Shown: one piece after another, positions 12,377 to 23,038 of the stretch
Numbering within the stretch: position 1 is the first letter of the stretch
How the letters are laid out: each line of letters opens with the position of its first letter
Origin: Parapristionchus giblindavisi
Taxonomy: Eukaryota; Nematoda; Chromadorea; Rhabditida; Diplogasteridae
Assembly: GCA_943737045.1 (NCBI GenBank)
Contig: CALSFV010000223.1
Coordinates: 868,001-932,000 of the forward strand
DNA length: 64,000 nt
Direction of reading: 5' to 3'
Position numbers and translations under genes: made by a program
Notes under the pieces: generated by a model
What the model was told of the DNA's origin: nothing
Databases searched by the model: none
What the model saw: the letters and a program-made list of their open reading frames with translations, nothing else

Positions 12377-15362
12377 ATTCATTGAACGAACATACATCTT
12401 TAGTGAATGTTACATTAGCCGATAGACTATTTACTGAATATGGGATATTATATGAAGAATCTTTAGTCAAATATCCTGATGAAACTAAAGCAAATGATCC
12501 TCCCTCGTTGAGCGATTCAGTATAACCTTAAAATATTCATTTATTAAATAAAGAAATAAATAAAATAAATAGATTAATAATTGATTTAAGAAAATCAATA
12601 AACTTACGGGTATTGGCGTTTAAGGTGAATTGCATATTAGTAGACCCTACTACGGTTGCAATAGGACTGTAGATGGTAACGAATGAATTTGATGCTTGAT
12701 AGTCGCTGCAATTAACATTCGATTGATAATATATATATTTGATCTACCGTAACCCACTTCATATTCAAAATATCATATTTGTCATCGTGACACAAATCGT
12801 AACCGACACTAGAGACTTTTCCACTCTGAAAAAAAAATTGAAATAACATTGAATATATATTATTATTATTTTTATTTTTATTGTTATGTCAGATACGGCC
12901 CCTCATAGATAACAGCCCTAGTTCTAAATTGGGATAAACCATCCAGCAATCATTTGATCTGTACCTACCCGCAGATTTGGCTTACAAATGGAAAATTTTC
13001 TTGAATTTTCTGTTGCCCTCACGCGTTTTTGGTCGTAAACCGACACCCACAAGAAGGTTCGGGGATATTCATAGACCAAGACTAATGGTTAACAGATCCA
13101 CAATAGTGTATGTGTGCAAAACGTAGCCTAAATGAAGCCCAAATGCACGACTTTATATATATAGAAAAAAATGAGTTAACTAGTGAAGTGCGACTGTTCA
13201 TCATTTTAATTTCGTGCATTTGCACGAATGCGAACCACTTTAAAGGTGAATATTTTTGTAAAGAAACTGTGAAGACAGAAAGGTAGCAAAAGTGATTCTA
13301 CCTACCGTACACTATTATTTATTTTATGATGATTCAGCTTATTGATCGCTAGAAACATGAATGAACTATCAGGCCCGTGCAGGGAGAGGCGCGCTTTTCG
13401 AAAATTGAGGAAATTCGGCAATAGGATTTGAACTTGCGACAAATGAGTAACGACTCTGAGCGTTTACCACAGCACTATGAGAGAGATGAGAGTGTGCTCT
13501 AACTTCTCGCATATCACTTGGCATTTGCTCAAGAGAGATGTGAGGGATTTGCATGAACATTCGAGGGTCTCCACCTTTAATAGAAAAGTAACATACATAT
13601 ATATGACTGAAAGATTTCATTGTGAACGATTCTTCCGCACTCAATACCGTCATTGTGTAACCATTGTACTGGAAAGATCATTGTTACTCTCTCCGCTCTG
13701 GCAATGCTCTCTCGTACACAAAGAAAGCGAGAGCGCATTGCCAGAGCAGAGGTTTTCCTTTAAAACTCACATTATCTGCGAAGTCTGAACTATCCACAGG
13801 ACCATTTGCCAATTGCGCACTGATCACGGGAGCCGCAGTATCTGAATAGAATCAATCAATAATATATAGTCTATATTATTATCCTACATCCCGCCGAGAC
13901 AATATATACAGTATACGGAACCTTCTCAGCTCCTGCATCATTATGGTCGTTAATCTACAAAAATAAAGTTAGTTTGTGATGGGAATTGATTGATTGATTG
14001 ATTGATTACCGTAATCGGTGCACGAAGAAGACGAGCCTCGTCAAGAATATACGCAGTGTCTGGTCGAGGTCTGGCGAGATCGGCGATACTGAAAATCAAA
14101 TAGAGTCAATAATGCGGTGTTACATTTTCAAAACGTGCGCACGCCGTAACCCCCGCCGTAACGACGGAGACGTTACGAAGACATTATGGCCGAGGACACG
14201 GCGTGCGCACGTTTTGAAAATGTAACACCGCATAAAGAATATAATAATAATATTTATTTCCTTATGCGATTAAAACAGATTAACGAAAATGATAGATGTA
14301 GAATAAATAAATAAGGGAATGGGTATGGCTGCAATAACTGGATCACAGAATTGGGGGTTGGGGAGGGGGGTATGGAAATTTTAATGGGTTTTAAAGGGGG
14401 AACTCAACCATGACACCATGATCCCTCTCTAATTCGGTGCGATATGGTACAAGTACTTCACGGAAGAAAGAAGGACTTCACGGAACTCAAAGGAAGGACC
14501 GACTACTAGGGCATAATCAGACTAGTTCTCCCGACGCCGTTTATGGGCACCCCCAGCTGATTTTGCTCCCCCCCCCCCTCTGGAAAAAATCTCTCGTCGA
14601 CAAAGAAAGCGAGAGAGTATGGCCAAAGCGGAAAGTTTCAAATTAGATCTCAAACAGTGTTTCAAAAAGTGTGCCTCTAATGAGAAGAACACCATACCAT
14701 ACTTTTCTTATACAGGAAAATAAATGATTTGATTGGATTTGAAATATAGTTTCAGAATGAGTAACTAACTTCTAGTCTTCTAGTCTAAGTAACTTCCAGT
14801 TAGCAAATACCTGTAGCTAGCAGTCGAATCATAAATAGTGACTTTTGATGCATAATCTCCATTGGACTTAGATGAATAAACAGCATAAATGTGGTATGCT
14901 TGGTTCACGTTCAGATCAAGAACCTGAAATATTACAGAGTTTAAATTTGTCGGATAGGATACTGGCAAATGCTAGCCGGTATATTTGCAAAACGATGATC
15001 TTTGGACTACCATTTGCCCGAGTGTGGGCAAATCGTGTACAACAAATAGGGAAAGCTGGGAAATCTTTTGCCCACATTTGGACAAGTTTTCTCACCGTGA
15101 ACAATCCTTTTGGCTGTTTTAAGAATATAATTTTTTTTAAACAAACAGTTTTAGCTCCCGCAGCTATTTCAGAAGAAGTGAGGACTATCGAGTCGTACAA
15201 CTCTGTAAAATATTATTAATATTTGTATATTTTATATTATTAAATTCATAATATTAATAGGTCATTAATAGGTTGCTAATACTGAAGCTCACTTGTTGCT
15301 GAAGATGAAGATAGGAGGCATAGCAGAGTGAATGAGATGAGGGATTTCATCGCAGTAGTCAT
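12372..15362 (-). CDS. Secreted protein of unrecognised family, complete, 9 exons
   Basis: Exons in order 15362-15293, 15202-15147, 14923-14811, 14088-14010, 13954-13888, 13841-13771, 12825-12758, 12705-12608 and 12526-12372 keep phase and encode 258 aa. Exon 1 gives a clear signal peptide (about 23 residues, hydrophobic core LISFTLLCLL, small residues before the likely cut). The mature part has no membrane segment and few cysteines (one in exon 12825-12758, one near the C-terminus). Two segments share a similar look, KVTIYDSTASY and SFVTIYSPIATV, which suggests two related beta-sandwich halves, as in nematode CUB-like secreted proteins; that family guess is weak. Ends in CSFNEY and a TGA made by the adjoining (TGAT)n repeat. 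Intron 13842-13887 is short (46 bp). Confidence 0.75.
13395..13590 (-). repeat. tRNA-derived SINE-like repeat, copy 2
   Basis: The minus strand has CGCAAGTTCAAATCCTATTG (B-box-like) and upstream GTGCTGTGGTAAACGCTCAG (A-box-like). The plus strand continues with GGGATTTGCATGAACATTCG and CTCCACCTTTAA, matching the layout at 485-615. It is located in an intron of the secreted-protein gene. Confidence 0.5.
13676..13764. repeat. Hairpin MITE family A next to a splice donor
   Basis: CCGCTCTGGCAATGCTCTCT and its complement AGAGCGCATTGCCAGAGC flank CGTACACAAAGAAAGC. The right end (CCTTTAAAAC) runs directly into the GTGAGT donor of the exon ending at 13771 on the minus strand. Confidence 0.6.
14115..14236. 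repeat. GC-rich hairpin MITE, family C
   Basis: TGCGGTGTTACATTTTCAAA at the left is repeated inverted as TTTGAAAATGTAACACCGCA at the right. The inner arms read CGTGCGCACGCCGTAACC and the reverse. It lies in the intron between exons 14923-14811 and 14088-14010 of the secreted-protein gene. Confidence 0.7.
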
Positions 15363-15882
15363 TGGAGAGAGGACTTCACAAAGTCCAGTGCTGGGCAATC
15401 GTACAGCTGGATGCTAGCAGACACGATCGGACGCTTTATAATAATAATTTATCGATTCGTTGACAAGAGAAAGTAACGATATTCTGTGAATAATATATAT
15501 TGATAAAATATGAAGAACGGCGAAAATGCTACAATATCTAGATAACAGCTTTGACACCATTACGAAAACGCTTTGGAGAACCCTACTAATGACCCTATCG
15601 ACCCTAATCGGCTGAATAAGGTTATTTTAAAATGTTGTTAAAATGGAGAGCAGACAATAGGAGACGATTGGAGTGGATTCGTTTATATCTCCTCGATCAA
15701 GTCAATTCGTCAGTGATGATTCATTCACTGATAAGAATTGCAGGCTTATCATTTTGAGCGATCATCTCTTCTTTAGGGGCAGTGCATTGGGAAATTTTCG
15801 CAATTTTCACTCACAAGGGAAGTCAGCGGAGTCAGTCCGGGCGTTCGGGGTGAGACATACACCATTCGATAGGTCTCCAAAT

Positions 15883-16258
15883 AAGAAGAACTTTTTCTAT
15901 TGACCATTTTTCCTGAAGACTCCTGGGCGCCGAGATCTTTGCATATTCCCCTCTCGCTTTCAGTTGAAAGAACAACCAGTCTCTTGGCTCTTCGAAGAGA
16001 GGAAGTGGTGGCCGAGCGAGTAAGAGCCTCGTCTCAAAATTTATGTTTCCATCACTTTATCCAATGCCACCATCGTTAGTGGAATACGAGTAAAATAGTT
16101 TGAGACAAGGTTACTACCACTCGGCCACCACTTCCTCTCTTCGAAGAGCCAAGAGACTGGTTGTCTTTTCAACACGAGAGAAAGCGAGAGGGGAATATGC
16201 AAATATCTCGGCGCACATGCGTCTTCAGGAAAAATGGTCAATAGAAAAAGTTCTCCTT
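15883..16258. mobile_element. Foldback element with tRNA-like A boxes
   Basis: Long inverted arms run from AAGAACTTTTTCTATTGACC (left) to GGTCAATAGAAAAAGTTCT (right). At the inner end of each arm sits GTGGCCGAG(C/T)G, near 16010 on plus and 16124 on minus, which resembles the start of a tRNA (A box, Ser/Leu-like). No coding capacity. Confidence 0.65.
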
Positions 16259-16519
16259 TTTGGACTTCCCTTGTCAGAAGCACATTGTAGACGTTTTATT
16301 ATTTTTAAAGACATATCTTTCCTGTTGGCCAAAGAGCTGCAATCTTTCTGATAGGAAATGCAATAGACAAAGTAGGTTCAGCGGGAATAAACTAATGTCA
16401 GCAATTGTATTTCAATTCGATTTGAAAATGGTAATAGAGTTCAAAACATGTCAAAGAAAATCGTTTTTTTTTATAATTTCCAAGTGTACACAGAGATTAA
16501 ATTTACCCGAATGCCGTTA

Positions 16520-16910
16520 GTTGGCGAACGATTTGCCCGTATTCAGACAAATGCTAGCCTGTATGGGCAAATCGGTGGTTTTGGACTACCATTTGCTCGA
16601 ATGTGGGCAAATCGTGTGCACAAGTAGCGTAAGATGGCAAATCTATTACCCATATTTGGGTAATAAATTTGCCAACTTACAATCAGTGCACTGTGTTGTA
16701 TCATACACCATTTCTTTATTCTCTCACAACATCATCACTCACAGTATTCTGGTTCAAGCCATTTTGTTTCCATAGCCAGACAAGCGAAAGACGATTGCAT
16801 TTGAGAGAGTTTGTATATGTCAAATCGGTGGTTTTTGGGCTACCATTTGCCCGAATGTGGGCAAATCGTGTGCACAAGTAGCGTAAGTTGGCAAATATAT
16901 TTCCCATATT
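16520..16910. repeat. Repeat family F (GCCCGAATGTGGGCAAATCG), two copies
   Basis: The block ACCATTTGCNCGAATGTGGG followed by CAAATCGTGTGCACAAGTAG occurs near 16580 and again near 16846. Related sequence is at 14996-15080, 36880-37190 and 42060-42160. The units are inverted and direct fragments of one dispersed element. Confidence 0.55.
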
Positions 16911-17993
16911 TGATGAGATGTTGAGCGGTCGTTTTGGCTTTCACAGTCTATAGAACATTGTGCACTACATCATTCAATAGTAAAAAGATCGTCCACTCAT
17001 ATGCAACGTATTCAGATGACACAAATTGTTATTCGATATTTTTCTTTGGATAGTCTCATATCATCAGAGAAAAATCCCAGTGACATCTTTGTGATTTGCA
17101 AAAAGTATATTATTATTACTAATTCAAAACTAATTCGAAATTTCTTCATTAATTATAATTCATGTTCTAACTGATGGAGCCCTTGTCTATGCGAACTGAA
17201 CTGATGGAGAAGAGAAACACATAAATAAATAATTTTTGTATCTGAAATGTCCTTAGCCATTCATATATTATATTTCACGTTTTCATCTTTCTAATTGTTT
17301 GTCACATTAGCAATCTCTCTGTAAGAAATGATAAAAAATATCATTATGTCTTTTTTGTGACCATTGTAAATTGAGTCATCGTATTAGTGAACATTCCACA
17401 AGTAGATTCATATTCATAGGAGTGATAAGACTAATAAAGAAGTGACTCACCGATATCCACTCGTCGTTACTTATGCTCAACGTTTTCAATATTTCCATCC
17501 ATGATTTAATATTTGAAATCAACATTTCCAAGATTTTACAAGGTGCAATTTACGGGGTGCGGCATAATTACGGAGACACGATCTTTGATCTCCTTCCATC
17601 ACATGTATAGAGCAATTCGGTTCATCATATAACATTTCATCAGCAAGTAGCATAGCGACAATAACCCGTGTGTACTTATGCTCAATAATGTTTTCAATAT
17701 GAATATGTAATGTTTGAAATCAAATTTTCCAATGTACAATTTAAGTCAACTGAAGATTCGCATTTATTTTGCTTCTGGCATTTTCCTAAATATGTTGAGT
17801 TGGTTTGGAGTTGCCGAATAAATTGGTTTCCCATGATTCCTACAATCAATTTCTTTGCAGATGAATTCCTTTTTTTCATTCTTCCTTAATTTTCAGTTAC
17901 ATTGAATACATTTCAATTTGACATTTATAAATGTGTCCTTTCGAAGTATCGTATAGTTGGAAAATGCTATGAATCTTTCAATTCCAATGCAGA

Positions 17994-18067
17994 GCTGCCA
18001 TAGCTCAGTCGGTTAGAGCGTGGGTCTAATAAGCCCAAGGTAGCAGGTTCGCCCCCTGCTGGCGGCA
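17994..18067 (+). tRNA. tRNA-Ile (AAT), possibly a pseudogene
   Basis: A 74-nt cloverleaf forms. Acceptor GCTGCCA pairs with TGGCGGC, the D arm includes TAGCTCAGTCGGTTAGAGC, the anticodon loop CTAATAA has anticodon AAT, and T-stem GCAGG pairs with CCTGC. All stems pair. The T loop reads TTCGCCC, so the nearly invariant A58 is C and the B box is off-consensus. No intron. That change may mean a tRNA-derived pseudogene. Confidence 0.75.
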
Positions 18068-18289
18068 AAATTTTTGCATCCGTAATTTCTGATTTTCATA
18101 AACTTCCAGCCGAAAACACACATATTGAAATTCTTGAACAAAAAGATCAATCCAAAAATTTATGACAAATTCTACCGTTTGTCGTTTGTCGATAAAGAAT
18201 ATAAGAACAACGGTAGAACTTGCACTTATGAACTTACTCTTCAGACCTCGATAGTCAGTTTATATTGTTTTCCCGTTCAAGTAAACGTA

Positions 18290-18545
18290 AAAGGTAAAGG
18301 CCTTGACAACCCGTTAGTCAAGGCACACGAGGTCCTGCGTGCGATCACTGCTAGGCCAGTGACGATCCAAGGCCAATTCAATCAGGACGGCCTAGTCTTC
18401 GTGCCTACTTCGAACGTGATCAAGCCACTACCAATTCGCCTTTCGAGCGCCTTGGTGAGGCGGAGGCGGTGTTACGACCGGGAATCGAACCCAGGAGAGA
18501 TGGAATGGCGGTGCACGCCATAAACCTACACCATTTTGTCTCTTC
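18290..18545 (+). repeat. SINE-like repeat, family S, with tRNA-like tail
   Basis: Longest copy of the family also seen at 2335, 48865 and 55484. Left part: GTAAAGGCCTTGACAACCCG and CACTGCTAGGCCAGTGACGA. At 18474-18540 the minus strand reads GGGTTCGATTCCCGG preceded by ATGGTGTAGGTTTATGGCG, a tRNA-like pair of A/B boxes, so one end is tRNA-derived. A 132-codon open frame covers it but shows no protein-like features. Confidence 0.6.
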
Positions 18546-19524
18546 GCCTCCGTTCAAGTAATTGTCCAATAAGTGCTTGATTTTTCAAACTTTTATATTT
18601 TTATACTTGATGATTTTTAGGAATTAGTGTTTTTTAACTTTAAAATTTACATAAATTAGTACTTTGAACAGTACTAAATGATCTCTGATGATTGGGATGG
18701 TTTTTCATAGAAGCTATGGGGGACCTGATGCTTGGTGTTGTGAAGGTCTCATTATCAATACACTGGCGGCAAACTCTGATATTTGAGCGCTATTGGTTAT
18801 CTAGGGTGCGGCAATTAGTGAAACGTTCTCTCGTATGTGAGATAATATAGTTAGCTTACTCCGTTACTATCTCAAGTTACTATTACTAGATCCAACGTAT
18901 CTTTTTGAGATAGTTTGGAGTAAGCTATCCTTTCTCGATGGTAGTCTTGTATGCAAATCTGCGAGTGTTCACAGTCCAAAACATTCCATACATTATTCAT
19001 TATCGTTCACATGATCATTTCTGCAGCTTCTATTTCACATTATCCCTCCCCCTGAAATATTTCCCTATTAAGGGAACAGCTAATTATTTTCTAATCAAAT
19101 GTGGCCATGGTCTCATTCTTCTTCATTTCACCATCTCGTCCTTTCACTGATCAGTTGGTTCTACTCGCCTGCTCACCTTTTCTTACTCGCTAAGGTTCGT
19201 TCCGTATCTTACCAATACTATACCGTACTATAGAACTGGGAGTACTACTGGAGAGGCCCAGATTGCCCCAAAATGGATAACTAATCCGTTTTGATTAATG
19301 ATTTTGATAATAATCCATTTTGATAATTTTGAATCGATAATAAAAATGGATAATAATAATGAAACTTTGAGTACGATGTAATCTCCATTTTGTGCTTATG
19401 TTAGTGATGTTGTCAAGCAGAGTGAGACCTGATATTATCATTGAACGTGTTTTTATTAAAACTTTTTTCGAGATAATTGCTGCATAATCAGTGAGATTTT
19501 GATTACCTCAAACATGGGTAATTA
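18546..19524. other. No gene seen
   Basis: AT-rich spacer with a hairpin around GAGATAATATAGTTAGCTTAC and TCTTTTTGAGATAGTTTGGAGTAAGC at 18835-18930. A related sequence is at 23745-23930. No supported exon or RNA gene. Confidence 0.5.
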
Positions 19525-19994
19525 AAACGCACTCTCCCTAACAGCGGGGGGACAGCGACAGGGGGAGGGCACAAAGTTTCAAAATCATCCTAGACCATTC
19601 ATATTTGGTGGTTAGTCCCTAGGGGTGGGATACACTTCAGCCAAAAAATTGACCCCAATTATCGATTTTTGATCTACCAAAACTGAAAATATCAAATTGA
19701 TTTTTTCCAATCGTGTCATATATCATTCGAAAGAGCGTTGAAAGTTATGTAAAACTGACAAGTTTCAAAAAATTTCGTTCATTGGTTTTTGAGAAAAATT
19801 CGATTTTTCGAAAAAATGCAAGATTTTTTCCTTTCGTTAAATAGCAGACCACTTTCCAGAAAACAGTTATTCCTGAATTAGTTGATATTTTGTGTAAAAA
19901 TAGATGGGCTATCCGAATAACACACTCATTTTAACCATCTCCATTCCACAACATGACATATTGGCAAAAAACTAGCGGTTTTTAGAGTTACAAT

Positions 19995-20349
19995 CAGGGC
20001 TGGGAACACAAAAAAACACAAAATCATATGTATGTAAAAGTTCTGTAGTTGGATCTCTCATCTTTCTTTTCTAAAATGACTACATGCCCCCAAAGTATTC
20101 CACGGTTACATAATAGAGCGGGTAGATTAGTCCGACAAAGCTGTAGTATCGATTTTGTGTCATTTTTTTGTGTTTTTTGTGTAAACACAAAATCGAAAAA
20201 AGGTGGCGATCAAACCACCCCTGCCACTTCGATTAAAAAATAATACAATCATATGGAGCATAAGTTCCTTTTAAACTACTAACAAGAATAGGTTTCACGG
20301 TAGGATTTCTCTGTAGCAATCATTTTGTGTATTTTGTGTCCCAGCCCTG
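19995..20349. mobile_element. hAT-like MITE, 355 bp, inside FB2 left arm
   Basis: Ends CAGGGCTGGGAACACAAAA and, reversed, CAGGGCTGGGACACAAAAT, flanked by the 8-bp direct repeat GTTACAAT at 19987-19994 and 20350-20357. CAGGGCTGGG ends and an 8-bp duplication are typical of hAT elements. The opposite arm of FB2 at 22315-22335 shows the uninterrupted site. Confidence 0.8.
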
Positions 20350-20591
20350 GTTACAATCGTCGACGCAGGTTCGAATCCGGTCGCGGGACAAAATTTTTGC
20401 AAACTTTTTTTAGTTCCCTTTTGGCTTCTAATCGTCTTTTTTCGATGTTCAGGACTGTTTTAATTGGTTTTCATAAAACGTTAAATGATTTCTAGTTATT
20501 TCAGTTGTTGTTTTCCGGCACGAAAACTTATTTTCTAAAGCAGTCACTAAAATCGATGAATGGATGAAAAATATTTAGGTGTGGTGCGGGC

Positions 20592-20760
20592 CTATGACGA
20601 TACTGGCAACGATGCTCATAATCATGTCGATTTTTTCAAGCGCTAACTCTGATGGATCGAGAATACCATCACCGGAGGAAAGATTGGGTGCTAGCAAAAT
20701 CAGCCCATATTATAGTCGCATAAAGTCTACAAGAGCCACAGCATCCGTTAAAGGGAGAGT
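20592..20760 (+). CDS. Possible exon with signal-peptide-like start inside FB2
   Basis: Opens with a hydrophobic run after ATG (TILATMLIIMSIFSSA) and continues with polar sequence to a GTTAAAG at 20759, which could be a splice donor. It lies in the core of FB2. No homologue is recognised. It may be chance, captured host sequence, or part of the element's own gene. Confidence 0.2.
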
Positions 20761-21024
20761 ATCCCATAAAAATATTGATTGAAATGCCGAAAATGTTCGA
20801 ACCTGAAATTTTGTCCTACCCAATTGACGAAATATCATACGGTAGCCATTGATATCTGTGCCGGGCAGTAAAAAAAACAAAGTGAAAGAGAAAAGATGTC
20901 TGGCCAGGATAAGAAGTGACTCTTTGCCAAATCAAATTGATTGGCATAAGGAATATGCTGTCTGTCTCATTGTACAACCAGTGAATAAAAAGAGATCATG
21001 GATAGGTATAGAGCTTCCCTAACT

Positions 21025-21690
21025 AGGGAACAGTATTCTTTCCGGATGAATCTACGGGGAGTGACCTACGTAGTGATAATCAGCATAGTCGACTTAGTCA
21101 GAATCAATTTTCAAAGTCTGCTAATTATCGATTTTGTAAAAGTCAACCCCGTCTCATATCGGCCGCATGATAAAAAACTATTCATAGGCGGAGATGTTCC
21201 GTCTCTTGTCAACCGAAACGTGGCATAGTGGTAAGCGCGCGGGTTCATCACTTTTTGCACAAGAGTTCGATTCTCCCGACAACATTTTATGTCTCTCTAT
21301 GTAATTCAAGCAAGGAAATTGCAGTTTCAATGAAAATCAAGTACAAAAATCTTTTTCTTTCTGTTTTTGCACTTTTTTTCAAATGTCTTTTGTTATCTTT
21401 ATCTTGTTGCGATTCTGTAAATAATGAAAAAATAGTAATAACTTCATAGAAATAATAGAAAATATAAGCATAAATGTTCAACCAACTAATTATAGCTGTG
21501 TGTATGAATAGTTTTTTTTAACATGCTTCGGATATGAGACGGGGTTGACTTTTACAAAATCGATAATTAGCAGACTTTGAAAATTGATTCTGACTAAGTC
21601 GACTATGCTGATTATCAGTACGTAGGTCACTCCTCGTAGATTCATCCGGAAAGAATACTGTTCTAGTAACAAACATCTGTCTATTGATGG
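21025..21690. repeat. Inverted repeat nested in FB2 with tRNA-like centre
   Basis: Arms about 150 bp long (AACAGTATTCTTTCCGGATG left; CATCCGGAAAGAATACTGTT right) enclose about 350 bp. Between them at 21219-21285 is AACGTGGCATAGTGGTAAGC, then GAGTTCGATTCTCC. These match tRNA A and B boxes with normal spacing, but the stems do not fold into a full tRNA. Confidence 0.6.
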
Positions 21691-21893
21691 TCTATTGGAC
21701 CCTCTCAGGCTCAAAGGCCGAATCTGACGAGTTCAACCACTACATTGCGTTGTGATTTTTGGTGATTTCTATGATAAGTTCTAGTTCGACATTTTCGTAT
21801 GGGGATCTCCAGCGAATTTAAACATTTAATTTTTCAAGTCCCTTTAAATGTGGAATTATTCTATTATTGATGTGGATAACGATTAACTAAATT

Positions 21894-22057
21894 TGGATAC
21901 AGAATGGATGAATTTGCTGAACGAATTGGATAAGAATGAAGCTGATGCAATTGATGATAAGGCGTTGATATCTGATGAAGATCTAATAGTGACTTCCATC
22001 AGAAAGAACAAGAACGAAATTTTCAACATGGACGAAACAATTGAATTGGTGGATTGA
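21894..22057 (+). CDS. Possible acidic C-terminal exon inside FB2
   Basis: After an ACAG acceptor, about 53 codons stay open to a TGA near 22057. They encode a strongly charged sequence with segments such as LLNELDKNEADAIDD and FNMDETIELVD. The composition looks like real protein, not shadow ORF. It could be the tail of an ancient transposase or captured host exon; I do not recognise it. Confidence 0.3.
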
Positions 22058-22913
22058 GAACTATTCGACGTAAATTCTGTTGAGAAAGATGTATTCAAAT
22101 GGTGAAGATGTATGTGCTTGATGTCCCAAATGTATCATTTGATACAAATGTTTAAAAATATAAATTTCTACTTTCAGAACATTACATTTTAGGTATTGAT
22201 CGATCTGAAAACCAGTTAAAACAGTCCTAAACATCGAAAAAAGATGATTAGAAGCCAAAAGGGAACTAAAAAAAGTTTGCAAAAATTTTGTCCCGCGACC
22301 GGATTCGAACCTGCGTCGACGATTGTAACTCTAAAAACCGCTAGTTTTTTGCCAATATGTCATGTTGTGGAATGGAGATGGTTAAAATGAGTGTGTTATT
22401 CGGATAGCCCATCTATTTTTACACAAAATATCAACTAATTCAAGAATAACTGTTTTCTGGAAAGTGGTCTGCTATTTAAAGAAAGGAAAAAAATCTTGCA
22501 TTTTTTCGAATAATCGGATTTTTCTCAAAAACCAATGAACGAAATTTTTTGAAACTTGTGACTTTTACATGACTTTCAACGCTCTTTCGAATGATATATG
22601 ACACGATTGGAAAAAATCAATTTGAATTTTTCAGTTTTGGTAGATCAAAAATCGATAATTGGGGCCAATTTTTTGGCTGAAGTGTATCCCACCCCTAGGG
22701 ACTCTAACCACCAAATATGAATGGTCTAGGATGATTTTGAAACTTTGTGCCCTCCCCCCTCCGCCCTTACAGAGAGCGCGTTTTAAACCCGTCTAATTGC
22801 GAATAAAACACGTTTCTGCATAATATCTGGCCTCACACAGTTATACCGTACTGTCTTAGCTTTGAGCTACCGTACTTATTTTATTTCCAGAATGTTCTCA
22901 CAATATTTCCAGA

Positions 22914-23003
22914 ATGTTCTCTCGTGTACTCGTTCTTCTCTTCTTACTATTCCACCAATTACATGCTCCCCCGATCGACTTTTCTCAATGTGGGGAAACT
23001 ATG
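22914..23003 (+). CDS. Candidate signal-peptide exon for the modular membrane protein
   Basis: ATG followed by a strong leader (FSRVLVLLFLLFHQLHA), then a Cys and a GTGGGC site after codon 30. It lies directly 5' of the exon chain starting at 23039 and would supply the signal sequence that gene needs. Its end phase (0) does not match the phase-2 start of the exon at 23039, so the junction is unresolved. Confidence 0.4.
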
Positions 23004-23038
23004 GTGGGCTCATCTATTACATAAAAACCAATAAACAG

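Larger units (their letters stand above)
19525..22783. mobile_element. Foldback element FB2, 3259 bp, TA-flanked, with nested insertions
   Basis: Inverted arms (about 19525-20490 and 22195-22783) end in AAACGCACTCTCC and AAACGCGCTCTCT (reversed), flanked by TA at 19523-19524 and 22784-22785. These ends match FB1, so the two belong to one family. Each arm has GACGCAGGTTCGAATCCGG or its complement (near 20362 and 22303), a tRNA B-box-like motif. The left arm is interrupted by a hAT-like MITE (19995-20349) that the right arm lacks. The core holds another inverted repeat (21025-21690) and two possible exons of unknown origin. Confidence 0.75.

Noticed and set aside
18125..18523. 132-codon plus ORF
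   Set aside because: It coincides with a dispersed SINE-like repeat that has copies in other contexts and ends in a tRNA-like sequence.
20998..21714. Two near-identical ORFs on opposite strands (20998-21228 and 21490-21714)
   Set aside because: They are the two arms of the inverted repeat nested in FB2.
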